DNA of 51,722 bases from an uncultured Solobacterium sp. GTDB taxonomy: Bacteria; Bacillota_I; Bacilli_A; Erysipelotrichales; Erysipelotrichaceae. Where the stretch lies: assembly GCA_938039295.1 (NCBI GenBank), contig CALHUY010000012.1:1-51722 (forward strand), read 5' to 3'. Below are positions 25,878 to 34,228 of the stretch, piece by piece. Below the pieces are notes generated by a model, which worked only from the letters and a program-made list of their open reading frames with translations, was not told the origin of the DNA and made no database searches. Each line of letters starts with the position of its first letter. The first letter of the stretch is position 1. A program made the position numbers and the translations under genes.

Positions 25878-26822
25878 TTATTCATCCTTTCCTACAAAAC
25901 GAGAAAATCGTTCGTTGAGTTCGGCAGCCCCACTATAGCCAGCTTCCTGTAATCTAAAGTTTCTAACTGCTGATTCAACTAATATAAAGGTATTACGTCC
26001 TGCACTAACTGGAATCACAATCGTTGGAACAAGCACACCTAAAATCTTTGTATAGCGTTGTGTTTCATCTCCGATACGGTTATATTCCGCATCTCTTTCA
26101 AACGGCACCATGCGAATAACAAGTTTTACTTCAGCACGATCTGCGACCGCAGAAGCACCAAACATCTTTTCAACATTGATTACACCGATACCGCGGATTT
26201 CTAGTAAACCCTTTGTAATTGCTGGCGCATGTCCATAAATACTATTTTGGATATGTTGTACGTCAACACGATCATCCGAAATGAGTACCTGACCATCACG
26301 AATAAGGTCTAGAGCAGTTTCAGATTTACCCATTCCACTCTCACCAAGAATCATGACACCTAAACCATATACTGACATTAAAACACCAGACATTGTGTCA
26401 ATTGGTGCTAACTTTTCATCCAAGAATGTAATTAAATCCGCAGTTAAACGATACGTTTCTAAATTTGTACGAAATACTGGGAAGTTGTTATGTATTGCGA
26501 CTTCTCTAAGTATATTTGGAATCTCATTTCCACTTGTAATAATAATACATGGAGTAAGACCATCCATTAAGAACTGAAATCTAGCCCTTTGATCATCTTC
26601 ACTCATCGTTCGAATAAATTCAGATTCTTTATTACCGATGATAACGATACGACGAGGTTCCGTACTCTTAAATACACCAGCAAGTTCAAAACCAGGACGA
26701 TTTAAGTCCTGAATCACTGTCCATCTATCTAAAGAAGAATCATCTCCTGTTAGTTGTTCTAACTGAAAGAAAGATACAATATCACGAATCCCTACTTTTT
26801 TCTCATAAGTTTTTTCTGACAT
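25878..26822 (-). CDS. hprK: HPr kinase/phosphorylase
   Basis: The 314-residue bifunctional enzyme phosphorylates and dephosphorylates Ser46 of HPr and controls CcpA-mediated catabolite repression. It has the Walker A loop LGESGMGKSETA (about 159-170), the HprK signature LLEIRGIGVINV, and SAGRN near the C-terminus. The start at MSEKTY is chosen for GGAGG five bases upstream; an ATG 15 bases earlier lacks a site. It is the first gene of a two-gene unit with the Lgt-PpaX fusion. Confidence 0.96.
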   Translation of the reverse strand: MSEKTYEKKVGIRDIVSFFQLEQLTGDDSSLDRWTVIQDLNRPGFELAGVFKSTEPRRIVIIGNKESEFIRTMSEDDQRARFQFLMDGLTPCIIITSGNEIPNILREVAIHNNFPVFRTNLETYRLTADLITFLDEKLAPIDTMSGVLMSVYGLGVMILGESGMGKSETALDLIRDGQVLISDDRVDVQHIQNSIYGHAPAITKGLLEIRGIGVINVEKMFGASAVADRAEVKLVIRMVPFERDAEYNRIGDETQRYTKILGVLVPTIVIPVSAGRNTFILVESAVRNFRLQEAGYSGAAELNERFSRFVGKDE

Positions 26823-27048
26823 ATCGTCCTCCATCAATACTATTTATTATAACATGACTTATAAATCATGTAGATATGTTAGTTCTACACAAAAATATAC
26901 AACCAAAATCATTAAATTCTTCTTATATATTTCTGAATTTATGTAAGATTTAAATACAAATCATAAATAATCAATACTCATGCGTTCTATTTATCATGTA
27001 TATTTACATTATTTTCAATATAAAATGTATATAAATTTTACGTTTTGT

Positions 27049-27064
27049 CTAAAGATATCTTTAG
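27049..27064. promoter_or_regulatory. 16-bp perfect palindrome upstream of the secreted-protein promoter
   Basis: CTAAAGATATCTTTAG is a perfect inverted repeat ending one base before a -35 box. The position suits an activator or a regulator contacting RNA polymerase. Confidence 0.4.
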
Positions 27065-27065
27065 T

Positions 27066-27094
27066 TTGTTATTATCAAATCACATGTATATAAT
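27066..27094 (+). promoter_or_regulatory. Promoter of the secreted-protein gene
   Basis: TTGTTA (27066-27071) and TATAAT (27089-27094) with a 17-base spacer, ending 32 bases before the ATG at 27127. The rest of the 26823-27065 stretch is AT-rich with no gene seen. Confidence 0.6.
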
Positions 27095-27126
27095 AGGTAA
27101 AATAGAAAGGATACTAGATTTATCAA

Positions 27127-28758
27127 ATGAATATACAAAGACCTTTACAAAAATCAATATTCTTTGGATTGTTGTGTACTTTGATTACTGGTACTTCTTT
27201 TAGTCGTCCACTTTCTGTACAAGCAGAGACAATAACAGCCTATACAACAGATACTCCTGTTGGTTTACCGGAAGATAGTTTCAGTGACCATTGGAAGATG
27301 ACCACAAAGACATATACATATATACCTAGCTCTAGTGACTATACAACTTTACAGGGAGATAACTCATCTCTATCAAATCTAAATCAAATAAAACCGTATG
27401 AGTCTGTTGTGGAAAATCCAACAACTTCAACATTCCAAAGAGTTTCTGAACTCACAGTCCCTGATTTTGATGCATTTGATCATTCTTTATTCTCCGAAGA
27501 GACACTGAAATACACTACAGATGAAGATGCCGTACAAAACTATATAAATGCACATCCTGAACTAGCCGGTGTTACCGATCATCGTATCCTTCTACCAGTA
27601 TTTGAATTCGATCGAGACAATGATTTGGCTAGCTTCCAAAACTACTTTGATACAACCCTTGCTAACGGCTTACTTCCAGCTGGTGCAGTTGGTCGTGACA
27701 ATATAGCAGTACTCGATCCAACACAACCAATTGGCCAATATACTTTAGATAAGATATTAACATATGATACAGAACACGGCTTCTACTATATTTATCAATT
27801 AAATGTAGGTAGCGCTGATGTTTCCCGTGAGATTACTACATTTGTGGATAGTAATGGAAACGAAACTGAAAGACAAGGTCTATACACTGCACCAGCAGTG
27901 CTAGGAAATGATATCTTAGACCACAAGAAAGTAGTTCACTATCTGATTCCAGAAGGAAAAGAAGGTAATGGGAATCTTGTTCGTCCTGCGGTACATGTTA
28001 CACGTACATACTATTACTATAAATTAGCACATACAGCGTATATTAGTGATGATGGCACAACATTACAACCAATCGATGCAGGTCTACAACCTGCGCCAGC
28101 TACAATTTCATCCTATACATATAATCACACAGATGAAGCAGTCCCTTCCCCTACATTAGATGTTGATGCGGTAACAGAACGTTTATTAAACCAGATCAAA
28201 GCGCAGGATTTAACACAGGTATTTGCTAATGCTACACAGGTTGGTGATATTGTCATCACGAAAACGATAAATGATACTTACAGTATCTCCATATTAAAAG
28301 AAGATGGTCTTTCTGAAGATATCTCTTACTATACGGACGGATCAGCTCGTGTTACAGATAGTGATGGAAATCCTATCTACTATGACAATACTTTCCAAGA
28401 CATCTTATATACAACAGCTACTGATGATAGTTTGGCAGTCGGTGAATATCGCATAACATATTCTCTATCTCCACTCATTTATGATTTAAATCGTATGGAT
28501 TCTGTACAACATCTCTTTGTAAATCTTGTCGTAGGAACACGCGATGATAATCGTGTAGAGAATGCGGTAGATCGAACTCATATTTATACAAAAGTCCCTG
28601 TTCCAACAACACCTCCTAAACCAAATACACCAGGACGTACCCCAAATACAGCTGATAACAGCCATACATCACGTGATGCGCTCATACTAGGAATATCGTT
28701 AATCCTAGCAGCTTGTGTTTTCTTAACTCGAAATCGTATGGAACATACTTTTAATTAG
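27127..28758 (+). CDS. Secreted, C-terminally anchored surface protein
   Basis: The 543-residue protein has a signal peptide (basic start, hydrophobic 12-24, likely cleavage after SVQA at about 35) and a large region rich in Thr, Tyr and Asp. The C-terminus has a Pro/Thr linker, TPNTADNSH, a hydrophobic helix and RNR, laid out like a sortase signal although the motif is PNTA rather than LPxTG. I do not recognise the main domain. An in-frame stop at 27115 limits the start to 27127; AAAGGA is 14 bases ahead, longer than usual. It is followed by a terminator and then by an acylation gene pair. Confidence 0.7.
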   Translation: MNIQRPLQKSIFFGLLCTLITGTSFSRPLSVQAETITAYTTDTPVGLPEDSFSDHWKMTTKTYTYIPSSSDYTTLQGDNSSLSNLNQIKPYESVVENPTTSTFQRVSELTVPDFDAFDHSLFSEETLKYTTDEDAVQNYINAHPELAGVTDHRILLPVFEFDRDNDLASFQNYFDTTLANGLLPAGAVGRDNIAVLDPTQPIGQYTLDKILTYDTEHGFYYIYQLNVGSADVSREITTFVDSNGNETERQGLYTAPAVLGNDILDHKKVVHYLIPEGKEGNGNLVRPAVHVTRTYYYYKLAHTAYISDDGTTLQPIDAGLQPAPATISSYTYNHTDEAVPSPTLDVDAVTERLLNQIKAQDLTQVFANATQVGDIVITKTINDTYSISILKEDGLSEDISYYTDGSARVTDSDGNPIYYDNTFQDILYTTATDDSLAVGEYRITYSLSPLIYDLNRMDSVQHLFVNLVVGTRDDNRVENAVDRTHIYTKVPVPTTPPKPNTPGRTPNTADNSHTSRDALILGISLILAACVFLTRNRMEHTFN

Positions 28759-28774
28759 CATGAATGCATACTAT

Positions 28775-28813
28775 AAATACCCCGGTACTCCTAATAGTAA
28801 CTTGGGTATTTTT
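28775..28813 (+). terminator. Terminator after the secreted protein gene
   Basis: AAATACCC pairs with GGGTATTT across a 21-base loop and is followed by TT and a T-rich stretch. Confidence 0.65.
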
Positions 28814-28920
28814 ATCTTTTTATTTATTTTGATAAAAGTACTCGAAAAAATAGAGAATAAAACATACAATTAATGTTGACTAACTACTTGTCATATTTTT
28901 TAGAAGAGGTGAATTATCCA

Positions 28921-29847
28921 GTGCATCGCATCCATCAACATTCCAAACATTTTATACTTTTTACAGTTATATTATCTATTCTATTTATGCTCATACAGGT
29001 TCCTTTTTATAAGGGGCAAGAATATGGGTATCAATATAAAAACGTCATGACAAAGTTAAAGTATCTCTCCATGGAGAAGGAGAATTCTATTGATGTCATG
29101 TTTTTAGGCGACAGTGAAGGAAAAGCCGCCTTTGATTCACTCAGTCTTTTCCATGAACATGGTATTAGTTCCTATAATCTATGCACAAATTTCCAATGGT
29201 CTATCGATACAGTGGCTCTTACAAAGCATATGTATGCATCACAAAAACCAAAACTTGTTGTGATGGAAGCAAGCTTTATTCTTACAGCCCTTCGAAAAAG
29301 ACGTATCTTTTTAGCAAAGTATCTACCTATCTTTAATTATCATGAACTCTATAAACAATATCTAATACATCCTGATAAACCAGATATATTAAAAGGATTT
29401 AGCCCAACAGATAAGGCTGTACCATTTACCGGTTCTTTAGAATATATGACGGAAGATACATCCTATTATCCAATTGATGCATGGACATTAGACTACTTAC
29501 AGCAGGTCAAGGAAACCTTGGAAAAACAAGGCACAAAGCTTCTGCTAGTCAGTGCACCAAATCCACTCTATTGGAATACCGCTAAGCACAATGCCATTCA
29601 AGCATGGTGTGATCAGAACCAAGTAACTTATATTGACTATAATCTCAAATTAGATGAGTTAAATATAAACTGGCAAGAAGACTCCCGTGATGGGGGTGAC
29701 CACCTTAACTCGAATGGTGCTAAAAAGTTTATAAAGATTTTAGGACAATACCTACAAGAAAATTACAATCTCAGTGATCATCGCAATGATAATGATTACG
29801 CAGATTGGGAAGAAAATTATAAAACACTCTACGGAGGTACAAAATGA
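28921..29847 (+). CDS. DltD/AlgJ-like SGNH-fold membrane-anchored protein
   Basis: The product has an N-terminal signal anchor (HFILFTVILSILFMLIQVPF) and an extracellular SGNH-type domain. The nucleophile motif is VMFLGDSEGKAAF with Ser at about residue 65, and the Asp/His pair is GGDHLNSNGAKKF near the end. Such proteins work with an MBOAT transferase to acylate surface polymers, as DltD does with DltB. The GTG at 28921 is chosen because AGAGGTG stands ahead of it; an in-frame ATG at 28873 would add 16 residues but has no ribosome site. Its stop overlaps the start of the MBOAT gene (ATGA). Confidence 0.8.
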   Translation: MHRIHQHSKHFILFTVILSILFMLIQVPFYKGQEYGYQYKNVMTKLKYLSMEKENSIDVMFLGDSEGKAAFDSLSLFHEHGISSYNLCTNFQWSIDTVALTKHMYASQKPKLVVMEASFILTALRKRRIFLAKYLPIFNYHELYKQYLIHPDKPDILKGFSPTDKAVPFTGSLEYMTEDTSYYPIDAWTLDYLQQVKETLEKQGTKLLLVSAPNPLYWNTAKHNAIQAWCDQNQVTYIDYNLKLDELNINWQEDSRDGGDHLNSNGAKKFIKILGQYLQENYNLSDHRNDNDYADWEENYKTLYGGTK

Positions 29848-31358
29848 ATAAACTAATGTACTCCGCACCACTCTATTTTATAGCCTTCTTACCAGCAATC
29901 ATAATACTGTACCAGCTTTGTCCACAGAAATTTAGAAAGTATGTACTGTTACTGGCTAACTATGCATTCTTCTATACATGGTCAAAGTTCTTCCTTGTAT
30001 ATCAAGTAATTACCATGGTCATAACGTATATATCCGCGGAAGTCATTGACCATACAACAAACAAAAAAACCAAGAAGTTCATTCTTTTTTTAGCAATCGT
30101 AATAAACCTTGGGGTGTTATTGATACTGAAATACACAAACTTCTTAGGTGAAAACATATTTGCTATCTTCCATCAACTATTTACACCTGTACGCTTAATT
30201 GCACCGATTGGAATTAGCTATTATACCTTACAGATGATTTCCTATTTGATGGACATCTCTAGCGGAAAGATTCACGCTGATCATAGTATTGTAGATTTTG
30301 CGGTATACGCAAGTTTCTTCCCTACTTTGATTCAGGGACCAATTACACGTTTCAATGAAATCAAAGATAGCATTCATGCAGGGAATTCAATCACATATCA
30401 AAATCTAAAGTTTGGTAGTCAACGAATTCTATTTGGATTAATGAAGAAGATGATTATCGCAGATAGACTTGATCCGGCAGTGAGTAAAATCTTTACGACT
30501 TACACACAGGATGGACTATTTAGTTTGATTGGTGCAGTACTATGTACAATCCAGTTGTATATGGATTTTTCAGGTATTGTAGATATCTGCTTAGGCAGTG
30601 CCGAGATCTTTGGCATCAAATTACCAGAAAATTTTAAACAGCCATTCTTTGCGGAGAACGCTTCCGACTTCTGGCGTCGTTGGCATATCACACTGGGCAC
30701 TTTCTTACGTGACTATGTCTTCTATCCAATTTCACTCGCCAAACCAATCCACCGTCTATCAAAATTCTTTACAAAACATTTTGGCAAAGGTGCTGGTAAG
30801 TTTATCGGACCATTTATCGCACTATTTGCGGTATGGTTCTTAAATGGTTTATGGCATGGCCCTTATTGGTCTTACATCTTCTATGGCCTATATTACTTCT
30901 GCTTTATGGTTCTAGAAATTATATTGAAAAAACCTATTGATACTTTCTTAAAGAAACATCAGATAGATGACAATCATATTGGTCTACGAATCTTTAGATT
31001 TATAAAACTATTCATCATTGTTATCACTGGTGAACTATTCTTTAGAGCCAAGACATTGACAGTCGGATGGACGATGTTTAGCAGTATCTTTACAAACTTC
31101 CATCTATCCACATTTAAAGAGACATTGCCATTCTTACGTTTGGATATGATTGACTGGACGATTGTGATTATAGGTGTTGTCATTATTTTCTTAGTAGATT
31201 TCTATAAAGAGTTTTATGGTTCCATTCGTAATGCAATCGAACAAAAACCAACATGGATACGTTGGTCAATTATTTATACTTGTATATTTACACTCCTTAT
31301 ATTTGGTGCCTATGGTCCTGGATATGATATTGTTGCGATGATATACGCAGAGTTCTAA
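29844..31358 (+). CDS. MBOAT-family O-acyltransferase (AlgI/DltB-like)
   Basis: The 504-residue, many-helix membrane protein has the family stretches PIGISYYTLQMISYLMD, FFPTLIQGPITRF, LYMDFSGIVDICLG, ASDFWRRWHITLGTFLRDYVFYP and WFLNGLWHGPYWSYI with catalytic His338. It would move an acyl group across the membrane to a surface polysaccharide or teichoic acid with the SGNH partner encoded just upstream. There are no dltA or dltC genes next to it, so D-alanylation is less likely than O-acetylation; that is inference. Confidence 0.9.
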   Translation: MNKLMYSAPLYFIAFLPAIIILYQLCPQKFRKYVLLLANYAFFYTWSKFFLVYQVITMVITYISAEVIDHTTNKKTKKFILFLAIVINLGVLLILKYTNFLGENIFAIFHQLFTPVRLIAPIGISYYTLQMISYLMDISSGKIHADHSIVDFAVYASFFPTLIQGPITRFNEIKDSIHAGNSITYQNLKFGSQRILFGLMKKMIIADRLDPAVSKIFTTYTQDGLFSLIGAVLCTIQLYMDFSGIVDICLGSAEIFGIKLPENFKQPFFAENASDFWRRWHITLGTFLRDYVFYPISLAKPIHRLSKFFTKHFGKGAGKFIGPFIALFAVWFLNGLWHGPYWSYIFYGLYYFCFMVLEIILKKPIDTFLKKHQIDDNHIGLRIFRFIKLFIIVITGELFFRAKTLTVGWTMFSSIFTNFHLSTFKETLPFLRLDMIDWTIVIIGVVIIFLVDFYKEFYGSIRNAIEQKPTWIRWSIIYTCIFTLLIFGAYGPGYDIVAMIYAEF

Positions 31359-31365
31359 TGACATA

Positions 31366-31389
31366 AAAGGGATGCCTTGGCATCCCTTT
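31366..31389. terminator. Bidirectional terminator between the MBOAT gene and uvrA
   Basis: A 10-bp perfect stem (AAAGGGATGC/GCATCCCTTT) with a 4-base CTTG loop lies between convergent genes; its right arm overlaps the uvrA stop codon. Confidence 0.8.
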
Positions 31390-34228
31390 ACTTTTGGTGT
31401 TCTTTCGTCCACGCAATTGTTTTCTTTAAATACTGACCTGTCCAGCTTTCTTCAACTTTGATAATATCTTCTGGTGTTCCTTGGGCAACGATTGTTCCAC
31501 CACCATCGCCACCTTCAGGACCTAAGTCAATAATCCAGTCAGCACACTTAATTACATCTAGATTATGTTCGATGATAATAACTGTATCACCATTATCTAC
31601 AATTCTTTCTAGTACAGCGATTAAGCGATTGACATCATCTGTATGTAGACCAGTTGTAGGTTCATCTAAGATATAGATAGTCTTACCAGTTGGACGCTTC
31701 TGTAATTCACTGGCAAGTTTAACACGTTGTGCCTCACCACCAGAGAGTGTTGTAGAAGATTGTCCAAGCTTAATATAATTTAAACCTACATCAGAGAGTG
31801 TCTGTAATTTATTCTTAATCTTTGGATGATTTGCGAAGAAATCTAAAGAATCTTCAACGGTCATCTCCAATACATCATAGATATTTTTACCCTTGTAGGT
31901 ACATTGTAATGTCTCTTCGTTATATCTCTTACCGTGACATACCTCACATGGTACATAAACATCTGGTAAGAAGTTCATTGAGATTACCTTTACACCATCT
32001 CCTTGGCAAGCTTCACAACGTCCACCTTTAACGTTAAAGGAGAATCTACCTTTTTCATAACCACGTAATCTCGCCTCTGGCGTTTTGGCGAAGATATCAC
32101 GGATATCATCAAATACCCCTGTATATGTGGCTGGGTTAGAACGAGGTGTACGTCCAATCGGGTCTTGGTCGATTTGTACTAACTTATCGATATTCTCAAG
32201 CCCCTTAATCGATTTATATTTACCTGGATTGGCTTTTTGTTTTCCAAGGTTTTGCTGGACGGCTTTCATAAATACATCATTAACTAATGTACTCTTACCA
32301 GAACCAGATACACCCGTCACAAGCACCATCTTCCCAAGTGGGAATTTCACATTGATATTCTTGAGGTTATGTTCTGATACACCTTTGAGTTCTACGACTT
32401 TACCACTACCCTTACGGCGTGTTTCTGGCATTGGAATCACTTTTCTACCTGAGAGATATTGTCCTGTAATGGAGTTTGGAGAATTCTTGATTTCTTCTGG
32501 CGTGCCATTTGCGATAACTTCACCACCATGAATACCTGCACCAGGTCCAATATCCACAATCCAATCTGAATGTAACATCGTATCTTCGTCGTGTTCCACG
32601 ATAATGAGTGAGTTTCCAAGATCTCTCATATTTTGTAGTGTCTTGATTAACTTACTGTTATCACGTTGATGTAAACCAATCGACGGCTCATCCAATACAT
32701 ATAAAACACCAGATAGTCTTGAACCGATTTGGGTTGCTAGACGGATACGTTGTGCTTCACCACCAGAGAGAGTTCCTGCTAAACGATCCAGTGATAAGTA
32801 TTCTAACCCTACGTCCTTTAAGAAGGATAAACGGTTACGAATTTCTTTGAGTACTAACTCCGCTATCTTTGTCTTTTCAACATCTAGCTTTAGATTGTTA
32901 ATCCAATCTAATGCTTTACCTACGGATAGTTGTGTAAATTCATTGATATTCTTATCTCCAACGCGCACGCTGAGTGCTTCTGGATTGAGTCTTTGTCCAT
33001 GACACTTTGGACATACTGACTCTACCATGAAGGAGTGATACCACTCTTTACTCATCGAGCTGGTTGTTTCAACGTAACGGCGTTCAATCATCGTCTTAAT
33101 ACCTTCAATGAAGTCGTTACGGTTATAACTATTACCACCAGAGGACGTAATTGTATAACGAATTGGTACATCACTACCGTAGAGAATAACTTCTAACTGT
33201 TTCTTTGTAAGATCTTTAATTGGTGTATCCAAATCAATCTTGTAGTGTTTTAACAGGATAGCGAATGTCTGCCACTCAATGTTATCTGTACCAATAATAT
33301 TCTTGTAGTAACGAATACCACCCTGACGGATAGACTTAGAACGATCTGGAATTAAATTATCCACATCAACTTCTTCTGTAATCCCTAAGCCATGACAGTT
33401 ATCACAGGCACCGATTGGCGCATTAAAGGAGAATAAACGTGGTTCTAGCTTTGGCACTGTAAAACCACAGATATGACAAGAAAAGTGTGTAGAGAAATCC
33501 AATTCTTCTTCCCCATTGAGTACGATTGCTCGTCCATCTGCTAGATTCAGTGCTGTTTCTATAGAATCATATACACGTGATCTAGATTCATCTGTCTTTA
33601 CGATACGGTCGATTACCACATCAATATCATGACGTTTGTTCTTTTCTAACTCCGGTTCATCCTCCAACATCATAACTTCACCATCGATGCGTACACGGAT
33701 ATAACCATCTTTCAAAAGCTTCGCAAATACGTCTTTGAAGCTTCCTTTTTTATTTCTGACCGTAGGCGCAAGTACTGTTAACTTACTACGATCTGGTAAA
33801 TCCATCACTTGGTTCACCATCTCTGTAATAGTCTGTCCTGTGATTGGAATATTGTGGTTAGGACAGTATGGTACACCTGTTCTTGCGTATAAAAGACGTA
33901 AGTAATCGTAGATTTCTGTCACAGTTCCAACCGTAGAACGTGGATTGTTGGATGTTGTTTTCTGGTCGATGGAAATTGCTGGAGATAATCCCTCAATTAA
34001 CTCAACATTTGGTTTTTCAACTCCACCTAAAAATTGTCTTGCATATGCGGAAAGGGATTCGACATAGCGTCTTTGTCCTTCTGCGTAGATTGTATCAAAG
34101 GCAAGTGAGGTCTTTCCACTTCCTGAAAGACCTGTCATTACCACCATTTTATTGCGAGGTATTTCCAAGGAAATGTTCTTAAGGTTATTCTCCTTGGCAC
34201 CTCGTATTGTAATCTTATCTAATTCCAT
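31388..34228 (-). CDS. uvrA: UvrABC excinuclease subunit A
   Basis: The 946-residue DNA damage recognition ATPase has two ABC modules: GLSGSGKTSLAFDTIYAEGQRRY early, a second Walker A GVSGSGKSTLVNDV, two LSGGEAQR signatures and zinc-binding Cys clusters (CHICGF, CDNCHG, CEACQGDG, CEVCHG). Length is typical. Its ATG shares a base with the mutS stop (TAATG), an unusual mutS-uvrA coupling of mismatch and excision repair; mutL is not adjacent. Confidence 0.97.
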   Translation of the reverse strand: MELDKITIRGAKENNLKNISLEIPRNKMVVMTGLSGSGKTSLAFDTIYAEGQRRYVESLSAYARQFLGGVEKPNVELIEGLSPAISIDQKTTSNNPRSTVGTVTEIYDYLRLLYARTGVPYCPNHNIPITGQTITEMVNQVMDLPDRSKLTVLAPTVRNKKGSFKDVFAKLLKDGYIRVRIDGEVMMLEDEPELEKNKRHDIDVVIDRIVKTDESRSRVYDSIETALNLADGRAIVLNGEEELDFSTHFSCHICGFTVPKLEPRLFSFNAPIGACDNCHGLGITEEVDVDNLIPDRSKSIRQGGIRYYKNIIGTDNIEWQTFAILLKHYKIDLDTPIKDLTKKQLEVILYGSDVPIRYTITSSGGNSYNRNDFIEGIKTMIERRYVETTSSMSKEWYHSFMVESVCPKCHGQRLNPEALSVRVGDKNINEFTQLSVGKALDWINNLKLDVEKTKIAELVLKEIRNRLSFLKDVGLEYLSLDRLAGTLSGGEAQRIRLATQIGSRLSGVLYVLDEPSIGLHQRDNSKLIKTLQNMRDLGNSLIIVEHDEDTMLHSDWIVDIGPGAGIHGGEVIANGTPEEIKNSPNSITGQYLSGRKVIPMPETRRKGSGKVVELKGVSEHNLKNINVKFPLGKMVLVTGVSGSGKSTLVNDVFMKAVQQNLGKQKANPGKYKSIKGLENIDKLVQIDQDPIGRTPRSNPATYTGVFDDIRDIFAKTPEARLRGYEKGRFSFNVKGGRCEACQGDGVKVISMNFLPDVYVPCEVCHGKRYNEETLQCTYKGKNIYDVLEMTVEDSLDFFANHPKIKNKLQTLSDVGLNYIKLGQSSTTLSGGEAQRVKLASELQKRPTGKTIYILDEPTTGLHTDDVNRLIAVLERIVDNGDTVIIIEHNLDVIKCADWIIDLGPEGGDGGGTIVAQGTPEDIIKVEESWTGQYLKKTIAWTKEHQK

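Noticed and set aside
29844..31358. Part of a dlt (D-alanylation) operon
   Set aside because: No dltA or dltC homologue is adjacent, so the DltB/DltD likeness is better read as a general O-acylation pair.
31458..32531. Long open frames opposite uvrA
   Set aside because: They are antisense to a complete, motif-rich uvrA, have no ribosome sites and show no recognisable domain.
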